Source: Chthoniobacteraceae bacterium (GTDB lineage: Bacteria > Verrucomicrobiota > Verrucomicrobiia > Chthoniobacterales > Chthoniobacteraceae). Taken from it: 55,171 nt of DNA. The notes below the pieces were generated by a model. It did no database searches. It was not told the DNA's origin and saw only the letters and a list, made by a program, of their open reading frames with translations. The first letter of the stretch is position 1; every line of letters starts with the position of its first letter. The position numbers were made by a program, and so were the translations under genes. The stretch covers positions 1 to 55,171 of the forward strand of contig CANIWM010000036.1 in assembly GCA_947471505.1 (NCBI GenBank). Direction: 5' to 3'. Positions 35,039 to 43,952 of this stretch are shown here, in pieces.

Positions 35039-36529
35039 TTACCGCGGAGGAACGCTGCGGCCTTCGGTCTGATACTTCTGCAAAAGGGCCAGCATCGCGG
35101 CCACGCGCTCGGGCTCCGTGGCGGCGCGGTTGTTCTTCTGCTGCGGGTCTTCGCGGAGATTGAAGAGCTCGTTCTGTTCTTCGTGGGCTTTGTAGCCGCG
35201 CTGCTCACGGAACCACTCGGGCTCGCCTCGGGGCGCGGGATTTTCGCGTCCGGTGGGCGCTGCAATCAGCACCCAGTCGCCTTGGCGTAGCGCGGGTTTG
35301 CCGCTGATGCCGACGGTCACGCCGGCCTCGCGCTCGATCTTTCCGCCAAGCAGCAAAGGCAGAATGTTCACGCTGTCTTCCGCTGCGTCGGCGGGGAGGG
35401 GACTCCCGGTTATGGCGGCGTACGTGGCCATGAGGTCGGTGAGGATGACGTATTGGTCGCTCACTTTTCCTGCCGGAACATGACCGGGCCAGCGGGCGAT
35501 GAACGGCACGCGATGCCCGCCTTCCCAAGCGTCGCGCTTGACGCCGCGCAGCGCGCCCATGCTGGCGTGTCCGAACTTCTGGAGTCGGTCAAACGCGCCG
35601 ATGACGACCTCGCCGTCGATCTCCGGGCCGTTGTCGCTGGTGAAAATCACGAGCGTGTTTTCGGCAGCGCCGGAGCGGGCGAGAGCGTCGGTGATTTGTC
35701 CCACGACCCAATCCGTCTGCACGACAAAATCGCCAAAAGCACCCGCGCCGCTTTTGCCGATAAACTCCGGCGCAGGCGCGACTGGGTAATGCGGTGAAGT
35801 GAGCGCGAAATACAGAAAGAACGGTCGCTTTTTCTCCGCGGCTTGTTCGACGGAAGCCACGGCGCGGCGCGTGAGTTCGGGGAGAATATTCGCCGAGCGC
35901 CATCCGGGCATCGCCGGTCCGCGGATGTTGAAGTCTTCTGCGTTGGAGAGGTCGGTGGGAATGCCGAGCGTGCGGTCGTTTTCGATAAAGCAGAACGGCG
36001 AGTAATTTGGAACATCCGTGCCGAAGTAGGTATCGAAGCCGCGGCTGGTCGGACCCTCCGAGATGGCCTGCGTGAAATCGACATTGCTGTGCGGGTCGTC
36101 GCGACTCGCGGGCGGTTTGCCGTCCTTCGTCGGCCACGTCATTCCGAGGTGCCATTTGCCGATCGCGGCAGTGGCGTAGCCTTTCGCGCGAAGCATCGAG
36201 GGAAGCGTGAGACGGCCCTCTTCAATGAGCGGCGCGCCCCACGGCGACAGCACCCCGCACTTCAGTCGCGAGCGCCACGGATAACGCCCCGTGAGCAATC
36301 CGTAGCGCGTCGGCGTGCAGACGGCGGACGGCGAATGCGCATCGGTAAACCGCGCGCCTTCCTGCGCAAGCCGGTCGAGATGGGGCGTGGGGATCTTCGA
36401 TTCCGCGTTGTAGCTGCCGAGGTCGCCGTAGCCGAGATCATCGGCGAGGATGATGACGATATTCGGCGTCTCCGCCGCCCGTCCGTTGCCGAGCATGATG
36501 ATGAGAAAAAGGAAAAGCAGACGGTTCAT
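35039..36529 (-). CDS. Exported arylsulfatase A-type sulfatase
   Basis: A 496-aa protein starting at ATG 36529, which heads the signal peptide (RLLFLFLIIMLGNGRAA). NIVIILADDLGYGDLGSY gives the twin-Asp metal site. C71-TPTR is the formylglycine motif (a common CxPxR variant with Thr for Ser). GKWHLG and TSDNGPEID complete the active site. Convergent with the sulfatase at 33078. Substrate not predictable. Confidence 0.93.
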   Translation of the reverse strand: MNRLLFLFLIIMLGNGRAAETPNIVIILADDLGYGDLGSYNAESKIPTPHLDRLAQEGARFTDAHSPSAVCTPTRYGLLTGRYPWRSRLKCGVLSPWGAPLIEEGRLTLPSMLRAKGYATAAIGKWHLGMTWPTKDGKPPASRDDPHSNVDFTQAISEGPTSRGFDTYFGTDVPNYSPFCFIENDRTLGIPTDLSNAEDFNIRGPAMPGWRSANILPELTRRAVASVEQAAEKKRPFFLYFALTSPHYPVAPAPEFIGKSGAGAFGDFVVQTDWVVGQITDALARSGAAENTLVIFTSDNGPEIDGEVVIGAFDRLQKFGHASMGALRGVKRDAWEGGHRVPFIARWPGHVPAGKVSDQYVILTDLMATYAAITGSPLPADAAEDSVNILPLLLGGKIEREAGVTVGISGKPALRQGDWVLIAAPTGRENPAPRGEPEWFREQRGYKAHEEQNELFNLREDPQQKNNRAATEPERVAAMLALLQKYQTEGRSVPPR

Positions 36530-36689
36530 GGATTGGAATAAAGGCACGCCGCAATGTATGGCCCGCCCGAGCAGCGACAAAGCGCGAAATCAACACCGCC
36601 ATGCGTTTGCGGCAGTTAGTTCAGCGCTCAGAGCGGAAAATCGACCGTCTGCCTTGCCATCGCACCGCAGCGGCCTTCGACCCTTCCCC

Positions 36690-36755
36690 ATGCCTCCAAA
36701 AGCGAAGCCCACAAAAGACAACAGCAGTGCCAACCTCGGCTTCGAGGCCAAGCCG
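36690..36755 (+). pseudogene. hsdM: hsdM 5' stub (type I restriction-modification methyltransferase)
   Basis: The ATG at 36690 begins PKAKPTKDNSSANLGFEAK; the SANLGFEA run is the hallmark N-terminus of the HsdM family. Homology ends after ~22 codons, and the next recognisable sequence belongs to hsdS, so almost the whole methyltransferase gene has been deleted. Bases 36530-36689 ahead of it show nothing recognisable. Confidence 0.6.
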
Positions 36756-36772
36756 CGCACGGCGAGCACGCC

Positions 36773-37170
36773 ATGCTTCCCGTCGGCTGGCGGCCCGCCG
36801 CCATCGAAGAAGTCTGCGCCATCAACGCATGGACGCTCGGCAAGAACGATGACTTGCCGACGCTCGAATACGTCGAGATTTCCGAAGTGAGTCGCGGCAA
36901 CATCGCGAACATCGCCACCTACCCATGCGGTGAAGAACCCAGCCGAGGCCGCCGTGCGCCCCGAAATCATCGGAGCCATTCAAGTCGCGCTGCCGAACGA
37001 GCCCAAGATTCTCGAAGCCTTCCACCGCACCTGCGCCCCGCTCTTAGAACAAGCCGAAGCCAACCGCACCCAATCCCGCACCCTCGCCACCCTGCGCGAC
37101 ACGCTGCTGCCGAAGCCGCTGAGCGGGAGTTGCGCGTGGAGAGCCGGAACGCCAAGGAAAAGGCTTGCAG
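36773..37170 (+). pseudogene. hsdS: hsdS remnant (specificity subunit), deleted and frameshifted
   Basis: The N-terminal part is in one frame: LPVGWRPAAIEEVCAINAWT, then LPTLEYVEISEVSRGNIANI, ending GEEPSRGRR near 36950. The C-terminal part, in another frame (~36955-37120), reads ILEAFHRTCAPLLEQAEANR followed by TQSRTLATLRDTLLPKPLSG, the typical end of HsdS coiled-coil 2. The final ELRVESRNAKEKA (to ~37170) is back in the first frame. The target-recognition domains are missing. At least one large deletion and two frameshifts are needed. Confidence 0.75.
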
Positions 37171-37219
37171 TTGGGTGGCACGCTGGCTTTAACCCGAAAA
37201 ACTCTCACCAACAAACACT

Positions 37220-37579
37220 ATGGAAACAAACGAAAATCCCAATCCTACACCCGCAGCCGCACAGGCCCGGAAAAAGAAACCCCGCGCCTCGCGCAACCAA
37301 TCCGAGGAGGGTCGCATGGCGACGGGGTTGTCAAGCTGCGTCCGCTGGCAGATACTGCGGGAGTTGGCAAAAGGACAGGCGCTCCCGATTGCCGAACTGG
37401 ATCATCGCATCAAAGGAGGAAATACGATCTATCACATGCCGATGCTGATCGCTGCGGGATGGGTCGAGAAGAAGTTCAGGATACTCTATGGACTTACCGA
37501 GAATGTCCGGGTGGATGCGGCGGCAGGGCTGCTGGATTTGGGGCCATTGTTGCTGAAGCTCACACCAACGGTGAAATGA
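37220..37579 (+). CDS. Small winged-helix (ArsR-like) regulator within the decayed RM locus
   Basis: A 119-aa basic protein. The tail-like N-terminus (PTPAAAQARKKKPRASRNQ) is followed by a winged-helix core: SCVRWQILRELAKGQALPIA, then a recognition-helix region and a VEKKFRILYGLT wing. It overlaps the hsdR remnant by 4 bp (ATGA). The frame is intact although everything around it is broken. It probably once regulated the RM locus; whether it still binds DNA is unknown. Confidence 0.6.
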   Translation: METNENPNPTPAAAQARKKKPRASRNQSEEGRMATGLSSCVRWQILRELAKGQALPIAELDHRIKGGNTIYHMPMLIAAGWVEKKFRILYGLTENVRVDAAAGLLDLGPLLLKLTPTVK

Positions 37580-38277
37580 GCGCGATGGGGGAGGCGGCGG
37601 TGGAAGCCGCCGCCCTCGAATGGTTCGGAGGGCTGGGCTATGCGGTCGGGCACGGGCCGCATCTCGCGCCCGGTGAACCGGCGGCGGAGCGGGAGTCGTT
37701 TGGCGAGGTGGTGCTGGTGGGGCGCTTGCGCGAGGCCATCCGGCGGCTGAACCCGGCCATTCCCGAGGAGGCGCGCGAGGAAGCGTTGCGCAAGGTGCTG
37801 CGGGTGGGTTTTGGCTCGATGATTCAGACGAATCGTGCTTTTCACCGGATCCTGCGCGATGGCGTGCCGCTCGACTATCCCCGGCCCGATGGCAGCATCG
37901 CGGGCGATCATGTGCGGCTGGTGGATTTCGGCGATGTGCGGGCGAACGATTGGCTGGCGGTGAACCAGTTCACGGTGGTCGAGGGGCAGCACAACCGGCG
38001 GCCGGACATCGTGGTTTTCCTCAACGGCCTGCCACTGGGCCTGATCGAGCTGAAAAATGCGAGCGATGAAGACGCGGACATCTGGGCGGCTTACCGTCAG
38101 CTTCAAACTTACAAAGCGGAGATCGCCTCGCTGCTGCATTACAACGCGGCGCTGGTGGTAAGCGACGGCTTGCAGGCGCGCATGGGTTCCGTGACGGCGA
38201 ACCAGGAGTGGTTCAACCTATCAGACCAGTGTCGAGGAATGACAACCGGCTCGCTGGTCGTCCTCCGCTTTGAGTGA
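37576..38277 (+). pseudogene. hsdR: hsdR 5' fragment (type I restriction endonuclease)
   Basis: The frame starts like HsdR: ALEWFGGLGYAVGHGPHLAP, VNQFTVVEGQHNRRPDIVVF and the nuclease motif GLIELKNASDEDADIWAAY. It stops resembling the family after TANQEWF (about 38213) and ends with an unrelated tail at 38277. Only ~215 of the ~1000 residues are present; the helicase/translocase domains are gone. The breakpoint lies close to the end of the glycan/PKS operon on the other strand. Confidence 0.85.
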
Positions 38278-38289
38278 CACCCGGAGGCT

Positions 38290-39204
38290 TTAGCGGAGGA
38301 AGTTGGCGATCTTTTCTGCGGCGGTGAAGCCGAGGAGTTTGTGGATGAGGCGGTAGGTGCGGGGGGCGGCGGGGCCGGTGATTTGGTAGGGGCCGCGAGT
38401 TTTGCGCTCGGCGCTGTAGGCGGCGGCTTCGGGGAGGTTGTAGCGGGCCCAGGTGCGGGCTTGCTCGAAGAAGACTTGGCCTGCGGCGGCGGTGTGTGCG
38501 GGGGTGAGTTTGTGGTTTTGGCGGAGCCAATCGAGGAGGGTATCAATGAGGCCGGTGCGGACTCGGGCGACGAGGCGGGGGTCTTTGCGGCAGAGGGTTT
38601 CTTCGCTCCAGATGCGGTAGATGGCGGCGGGTGTGGGGGCGAAGGTGAAGCGCTTTTGGGCGAGGATGGCGCGGAGGTAGAGTTCGTGTTCTTGGCAGCA
38701 GGGCTGGTCTTCTTTCCATCCGCCGAGGGCTTCGAGGGTGGTGCGCCTCCAGAGTGCGCCGCCGGTTTGGGGGATGCTCCAGGTGATCCATTGGGTGTAG
38801 ATGTCTTGGGCGGGGGCGGTGTGGCTGAGTTCGCGGGTGGTGTGGGTGCCGGTGGTGGTTTCGATCCAGACGGGGCTGTAGATGACTTCGGCGGCGGGGG
38901 CTTCGCGGAGCTGGGTGGCGATTTTGTGGGGCTCTAGGTAGTCGTCGGCGTCGAGAAATTGGACCCATTCTCCGGTGCCGTGCTGCCATGCCAGGTTGCG
39001 GGCGTGGGTGGCTCCGCGTTTGGGGCCGGTGAGGAGGGTGACGCGGTCGCCGAATTCGCGGATGATGTTGGCGGAGCCGTCGGTGGAGCCGTCATCTACG
39101 ATGATGACTTCGGGCTGGATGTCGGTCTGGCCGAGGGCGCTTTGGATGGCTTGGCGGACCCATGCTGCTGCGTTGTGGCAGGGGATGCAGATGGTGACTT
39201 TCAT
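38290..39204 (-). CDS. Family 2 glycosyltransferase (last gene of the glycan operon)
   Basis: A 304-aa GT-A fold protein: VTICIPCHNAAAWVRQAIQS at the start, nucleotide-sugar site VIIVDDGSTDGS (~34-45), DXD-type FLDADDYLEP (~83-92), and CQEHELYLRAI, which fits the ED-type catalytic motif. No membrane segment. It abuts the asparagine synthase stop codon and ends the twelve-gene minus-strand operon. Donor and acceptor sugars cannot be read from the sequence. Confidence 0.92.
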   Translation of the reverse strand: MKVTICIPCHNAAAWVRQAIQSALGQTDIQPEVIIVDDGSTDGSANIIREFGDRVTLLTGPKRGATHARNLAWQHGTGEWVQFLDADDYLEPHKIATQLREAPAAEVIYSPVWIETTTGTHTTRELSHTAPAQDIYTQWITWSIPQTGGALWRRTTLEALGGWKEDQPCCQEHELYLRAILAQKRFTFAPTPAAIYRIWSEETLCRKDPRLVARVRTGLIDTLLDWLRQNHKLTPAHTAAAGQVFFEQARTWARYNLPEAAAYSAERKTRGPYQITGPAAPRTYRLIHKLLGFTAAEKIANFLR

Positions 39205-41061
39205 CTATTTGGGGAGGGTGCGCCGCCAGGTCTCGTAGAGCCAGAGTGCGAAGAAGGTGTAGTGGCCTTCCCAGCGCCCGGCGAGGTAGTCGTCCCACGC
39301 GGCGCGGAGGAGTGGGCGTTCGAGCTGCTCGCAGACGGCGGAGTTTGTGGCGAAGAGTTCTGCTTCGACGCGCTCGCGGAGTGGGCCTGCGAACCATTTG
39401 CCGAGGGGGACGGGGAAGCCTTTCTTGGGGCGGGTGAGGTCTTCGTTGAGCTTCCGCCCGATGGTTTTGCGGAGGATGTATTTGCCGATGCCGGTGTGGT
39501 GGAGCTTGAGGGAGGAGGGGATGCGGGCGGCGATTTTGGCGATTTCGAGGTCGAGGATGGGGGTGCGGAGTTCGATGCTGGCTCCCATGCTCATTTTGTC
39601 GGCTTTTTGGAGGAGGGATTCGGCGAGCTGCCAATCAATGTCGAGCGTGAGGAGTGCGCTGAGGGCGTCGCGCTGCGGGCGGCAGATGCCGGAGAGTTGG
39701 GCGGCGCGGGTGAAGAGTTGGGTGAGTTGCGCGGGGGTGAGGCCGCGAGGTTTGTGGGTGTCGCCGGGGAGCCCTTCTTGGCGGAGCATGAGGGTCTCGG
39801 TGGCGCGGGTGATCTTGATGCGTTGGCTGAGGCGTTGCCAGCGGGAGCCGGAGAATGCGGAGGCGGGGAAGAGCTTGCCGAGCCAGCGGAGGCGGTCTGT
39901 TTTGCCAAGGGTGTCGAGCATCCCTCCGTAGCGCCCGTAGCCGCCGAAGAGTTCGTCGCTGCCTTCGCCGGAGAGGAGGACTTTGACGTGTTGGCGGGCG
40001 AATTTGCAGATGTTGAAGACGGCGAAGCAGGCGGGGTCGCCGATGGGTTCGTCGAGGTGATGTGCGATTTGGCCGATGCTGGCGGCGAAGTCTTGGGCGT
40101 TGATTTCGAGCGGGTGGTGGTGGGAGCGGATTTCGCGAGCGGTCTCGGCGGCGCCGGTAAGCTCGGAGTCGTCCGAGCCGAAGCCGACGGTGAAGGTCTG
40201 GATGGTGCCGCCGAGGATTTCTTGGGCGTAGGTGACGACGACGCGGCTGTCGAGGCCGCTGCTGAGGAGGACGCCGAGGGGCACGTCGGCGCGGAGGTGG
40301 AGGCGCATACTTTCGTGGAGGGCGGAGTCGAGTGCGTCTATGGCGGCGGGTTCTTCGAGGAGATCGGGCTCTTGGTTGAGGTCGTAGTGCCAGTATTTGA
40401 CGGGCTGGGCGCGCTCGGGTGCATCGAGGGAGACGCGGATGTAGGAGCCAGCGGGGAGTTTATGGATGTGGCGGAAATGGGTGCGCGGGGAGGGGAGTGA
40501 GAGCCATGCAGCGTAGTCGAGGAAGGCCTCTGGGTCGAGGTCGCGGCGGAGCCACGGGACGTCGAAGAGGGCTTTCAGCTCGGAGGCGAAAGCGAAGGCT
40601 CCGTCTTGGCTGGCGTAGTAGAGGGGTTTTTGGCCGAAGTGGTCGCGGGCGATGAGGACGGAGCGGCGTGCGCGGTCGAAGATGGCAAAGCCGAACATGC
40701 CGCGCAGGCGCTCGAACATGCGCTCGCCTGCGTCTTCGTAGAGGTGGACGAGGACTTCGGTGTCGCTGCTCGTTTTGAAGATGTGGCCGCGTGCTTGGAG
40801 TTCGGCGCGGAGTTCGAGGTAGTTGTAGATTTCGCCGTTGAAGACGATGGCGATGGTGTGGTCTTCGTTCCAGATGGGCTGGTCGCCGCCCGCGAGGTCG
40901 ATGATGGAGAGGCGGCGCATCCCGATGGCGACGCCGGGCTCGACGTGGAGCCCTTCGCCGTCGGGGCCGCGATGGGCGATGCGGCTCAGCATCCGGTGGA
41001 GCCGGTCGGCGGCTTCATCTACCGGGGTGGCGCGTTCTATGAATCCTGCAATTCCGCACAT
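39205..41061 (-). CDS. asnB: Asparagine synthase (glutamine-hydrolysing) family amidotransferase
   Basis: A 618-aa protein starting at the ATG at 41061, the only start that exposes the catalytic Cys2 (MCGIAGF). The Ntn glutaminase domain has RRLSIIDLAGGDQP, FNGEIYNYLELR and SSDTEVL. The synthetase domain has the PP-loop LLSSGLDSRVVV, LSGEGSDELFGGY and the C-terminal RPKKGFPVPLGKWF. In surface-glycan clusters such enzymes often amidate a sugar carboxylate or an attached amino acid rather than making free asparagine. Given twelve co-directional glycan genes, that is the likelier role here (inference). Confidence 0.92.
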   Translation of the reverse strand: MCGIAGFIERATPVDEAADRLHRMLSRIAHRGPDGEGLHVEPGVAIGMRRLSIIDLAGGDQPIWNEDHTIAIVFNGEIYNYLELRAELQARGHIFKTSSDTEVLVHLYEDAGERMFERLRGMFGFAIFDRARRSVLIARDHFGQKPLYYASQDGAFAFASELKALFDVPWLRRDLDPEAFLDYAAWLSLPSPRTHFRHIHKLPAGSYIRVSLDAPERAQPVKYWHYDLNQEPDLLEEPAAIDALDSALHESMRLHLRADVPLGVLLSSGLDSRVVVTYAQEILGGTIQTFTVGFGSDDSELTGAAETAREIRSHHHPLEINAQDFAASIGQIAHHLDEPIGDPACFAVFNICKFARQHVKVLLSGEGSDELFGGYGRYGGMLDTLGKTDRLRWLGKLFPASAFSGSRWQRLSQRIKITRATETLMLRQEGLPGDTHKPRGLTPAQLTQLFTRAAQLSGICRPQRDALSALLTLDIDWQLAESLLQKADKMSMGASIELRTPILDLEIAKIAARIPSSLKLHHTGIGKYILRKTIGRKLNEDLTRPKKGFPVPLGKWFAGPLRERVEAELFATNSAVCEQLERPLLRAAWDDYLAGRWEGHYTFFALWLYETWRRTLPK

Positions 41062-41078
41062 GGTGTGTAGGCGAGGCG

Positions 41079-42122
41079 CTATGCGCGCGCTCGGTTGTAG
41101 CCCTCCAAGGTAAGTTTTGCGACGTGGTCCCAGCTCGTATCTGCGCGCCATGCGGCGGCCCCGGCGAAGTCGGGCGGCACGGAGAGTGCGCGCTGGAGTT
41201 GCTGGGCGAAGTCGGAGTCGAGGGTGGTGAATCGGTGGATGATGGGGGAGGGCTCGTCGAGGACGACGGTGTCGAGCCGCTCGGGGAGAATCATGGGGAG
41301 CCCCCAAGAGCGGGCGAGGTTCGCCGCGCCGGAGGTGAAGATTTTCCGGTAGTTAAAGATGGTGCAGTCCACGGCGCAGAGCCAGTCGCGGAGGGCGGCA
41401 TCGGGGAGCCACTCGAAGCGTGCGATGATGTTTTTCGCCCCGCCGATGCGGCTGGTGAGGTGCTCGCGGTATGCGGCGTTGGAGGGCTTGCCGACGATGG
41501 CGAGGGTAGCGTCGGTATTGGCGGTGCGCCACCAGTTGATGACCTCCTCCTGGCCTTTGTAGGGCTCCACCATTCCGAAAATGAGGGCGATTTTCCCCGT
41601 AGGCGGGAGGTTCAGTTTCGCACGAGCGTCGGCTTGGGAAATGGGGTCGCCGAGGGTGACGGAGAGGTCGCCGTGAGGGACGACGGTGATGCGCTCGGGG
41701 CGGATGCCGAAGAGTTCGATCATCCGCGTTTTTGCGAGGATGGAGTGCGCGAAGACGACCCGCGAGCGGCGGTAGGCATCGCGGAGATTGGCGACGGCAA
41801 AGGATTCGTGGCTGCGGTTGTGAGGGGCTAAATTGTGGCCGGTGGTGGCGAGTCGGCAGCGGCGCAGCGCGAAGCGGAGGTCGAGCTGGAAGCGCGCACG
41901 GCGGAACCAATCGTGCCCGTCTCGCCTTGGCGGGTAGTAGGCCTCGGGCCAGTGGAGGTGGAGGATGTCGGCGTTCTTCTCCCGCATGGCGCGGGAGAGT
42001 GGGAGCAGCCGCTTGTAGCCGTAGAGGAAGTGGACGTGGACGCCCTGCCGCTCTAGTGCTTCCGAGAGCAGGCGCTGGTAGGGGACTCCTTCTCGCCAGT
42101 CGGGTGCGAAGACGACATCCAT
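41079..42122 (-). CDS. Glycosyltransferase, GT4-like (GT-B fold)
   Basis: A 347-aa protein starting at ATG 42122. It has an N-terminal domain with ILHLHWPEAYYPP and a C-terminal Rossmann half with ITVVPHGD, IALIFGMVEPYKGQEEVI and a FEWLPDAALRDWLCAVDCTI strand-helix, as in GT4-type retaining enzymes. The usual EX7E glutamates are not clear, so the exact family is uncertain. One base separates its start from the stop of the upstream glycosyltransferase. Confidence 0.82.
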   Translation of the reverse strand: MDVVFAPDWREGVPYQRLLSEALERQGVHVHFLYGYKRLLPLSRAMREKNADILHLHWPEAYYPPRRDGHDWFRRARFQLDLRFALRRCRLATTGHNLAPHNRSHESFAVANLRDAYRRSRVVFAHSILAKTRMIELFGIRPERITVVPHGDLSVTLGDPISQADARAKLNLPPTGKIALIFGMVEPYKGQEEVINWWRTANTDATLAIVGKPSNAAYREHLTSRIGGAKNIIARFEWLPDAALRDWLCAVDCTIFNYRKIFTSGAANLARSWGLPMILPERLDTVVLDEPSPIIHRFTTLDSDFAQQLQRALSVPPDFAGAAAWRADTSWDHVAKLTLEGYNRARA

Positions 42123-42123
42123 G

Positions 42124-43035
42124 CTAAAACTCCTCCTTTGGCAGTAGGATGGGCGCGAGCTTCGCCAGCCCTTCGGAGTAAAAGTAGTCGCGCACCGCAC
42201 CGACGTAGTGGCGCATGATGGCGTCGCTGGATGCCGTTTTTCCGAGGGTGACTTCGTAGGTTTTTGGCAGCAGTCCGCCGTGCCCGTGGCGCGATGCGCA
42301 GAGGGCGATGAGAGTCTGCTCGATGCGCCAAATGTGGCCCTTGGTGATGCTCGTCTCGCCAAGCGCGCGCTCGCAAAACTCAAGGTCTATGGCGGACTTT
42401 TGCAGCAGGCAGCAGCCGCTATTCACACGAGGCCAGAGCTTCACGCCGAGGTCTTCCCATGCGTTCTCGGCGGAGATGATGCTGGCCTCTGCGCAGTCTT
42501 CGTTGAACCAGCAATCGTTGGTCGAGCCGTTCACCCACGCCATGATTTCTCTCGGGTAGCGGTAAAAGAGAATGTCGCTATCGAGGATGATGAGTCGGTC
42601 GGAATCGCAGAAGTGCGGGATGTCGAAAATCTTCTGCGAGAGCGGGTGCTTGGTCCGGTATTCTTGGCAGAAGGGGAACGGGCGCAGGAGCTTTTCCATC
42701 GCAGGGTCGGCGTCGGTGAGGGAGACAAAGCGGCATGTTTTGAACAGCGTGCTGAGGGTCTTGCGGGCGACGGCGGGAAGCGTGCCGTCGTCGTGGATGA
42801 CGACGCGCCATGTCTCTTCGGTGACGGTGAACCAACTGGCCAGCATCCACGCGCAAAGCTCCCAGTCGTTCGCGCCGGTGAGGACGTGGACGGGCACGGG
42901 CATGGGCGATTCGTTCCAATACGGCCAGTTCCAAGTCGCGATGCGTGGCTTGGTATGCCGGTCGTGGTAGCTCGCGGACCAACCGCGCTTGATGTCGCGT
43001 CGGAGGTTCAGCCAAAGGCGTCCAAGTGAAATCAT
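42124..43035 (-). CDS. Putative glycosyltransferase with a DxD-type site
   Basis: A 303-aa protein starting at the ATG at 43035, which overlaps the previous stop by 4 bp. The DRLIILDSDILFYRYPREI stretch (~165-185) matches the DxD region of GT-A enzymes of the GT8/GT24/GT77 type. PVHVLTGANDWELCAWML near residue 50 and TNDCWFNEDC in the middle support this fold. No membrane segment. Family assignment is loose. Confidence 0.7.
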   Translation of the reverse strand: MISLGRLWLNLRRDIKRGWSASYHDRHTKPRIATWNWPYWNESPMPVPVHVLTGANDWELCAWMLASWFTVTEETWRVVIHDDGTLPAVARKTLSTLFKTCRFVSLTDADPAMEKLLRPFPFCQEYRTKHPLSQKIFDIPHFCDSDRLIILDSDILFYRYPREIMAWVNGSTNDCWFNEDCAEASIISAENAWEDLGVKLWPRVNSGCCLLQKSAIDLEFCERALGETSITKGHIWRIEQTLIALCASRHGHGGLLPKTYEVTLGKTASSDAIMRHYVGAVRDYFYSEGLAKLAPILLPKEEF

Positions 43036-43952
43036 TTGTGTGGAGACGGTTTTCTGAATCCGAGCCACTTGGCAAGGCTCGACTGCGTACGAATGCGTAC
43101 GGCAGGGCTGAGGAACCAGTGGGGATTCATCAGGATCGCACGGGTGAAAGTGGGGCGTGTGCCGCTCGGGTCGGCGGTCTCGCCGAGTTGGTAGAGATCG
43201 TAGTCGAGTTGCGCATTCAGGCACCAGCGCGTCCATAGGGTGAGCGGCGCTCCGGCGGCGATGTGCTTCCGCGCGATGCTGCGAATCTCGCTGGCGGCTT
43301 CGGTGGCGGCGTTAGATTTTTGTGCGGAGTGTTTGCGGAATTTTGCGAAGACTTGCGGGATGTGAGCGACGCGCGCACCAGCGATGAAGCAGCGCACCCA
43401 GAAGTCGTAATCGAACGCGAGATGGTAGCCGATGTCGAAGCCGCCCACTTTTTCAAAAAGGGACCGGCGAAAGAAGACCTCCGGCTGCACCCACTGACGC
43501 TTGCCCCACCACACGCGGTAGATGTTCAGGATGTCGCTCACGCTGTCAATTCGCCCGGTGTGGAGTCCGGTGGTGTTACCGTTTCCATCGATCCATTCTA
43601 TCGATCCATAGACGAGATCCACGTCGGGGTGAGTCGCAAAATAATCGAGCACGCAGCGCGCGGTGCCTGGCATGAGGATGTCGTCGCCGTTGATAAAACC
43701 GATGATCTCTCCGCCCATCGCGTGTAGGGCGGTGTTGATCGCGTCGGCCTGTCCACGGTCGAGCGCCGAATGGATGCTGTCGCCGGGCCGCGCGGCGGCT
43801 TGGGCGATGTCGAGGGTCTTGTCGTTCGAGCCACCGTCTTGCAGCCACCAGCGCAGAGCGTCGCCTTCCGCATTGAGCGAATTGAGCGTGGCGCCGAGGT
43901 ATCGCTCGGCGTTGTACACGGGCAAAGCTAGGACGAGCGGGCCGTTGCTCAT
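43032..43952 (-). CDS. Family 2 glycosyltransferase
   Basis: A 306-aa GT-A protein starting at ATG 43952: LVLALPVYNAERYLGATLNS, then WWLQDGGSNDKT in place of the usual VDDGSxD, FINGDDILMPGTA as the DXD-type site, and FDYDFWVRCFIAGARV for the catalytic region. The sequence pattern (QDGGSNDKT) groups it with the GT2 enzymes found in O-antigen clusters. It overlaps both neighbours by 4 bp. Confidence 0.9.
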   Translation of the reverse strand: MSNGPLVLALPVYNAERYLGATLNSLNAEGDALRWWLQDGGSNDKTLDIAQAAARPGDSIHSALDRGQADAINTALHAMGGEIIGFINGDDILMPGTARCVLDYFATHPDVDLVYGSIEWIDGNGNTTGLHTGRIDSVSDILNIYRVWWGKRQWVQPEVFFRRSLFEKVGGFDIGYHLAFDYDFWVRCFIAGARVAHIPQVFAKFRKHSAQKSNAATEAASEIRSIARKHIAAGAPLTLWTRWCLNAQLDYDLYQLGETADPSGTRPTFTRAILMNPHWFLSPAVRIRTQSSLAKWLGFRKPSPHK

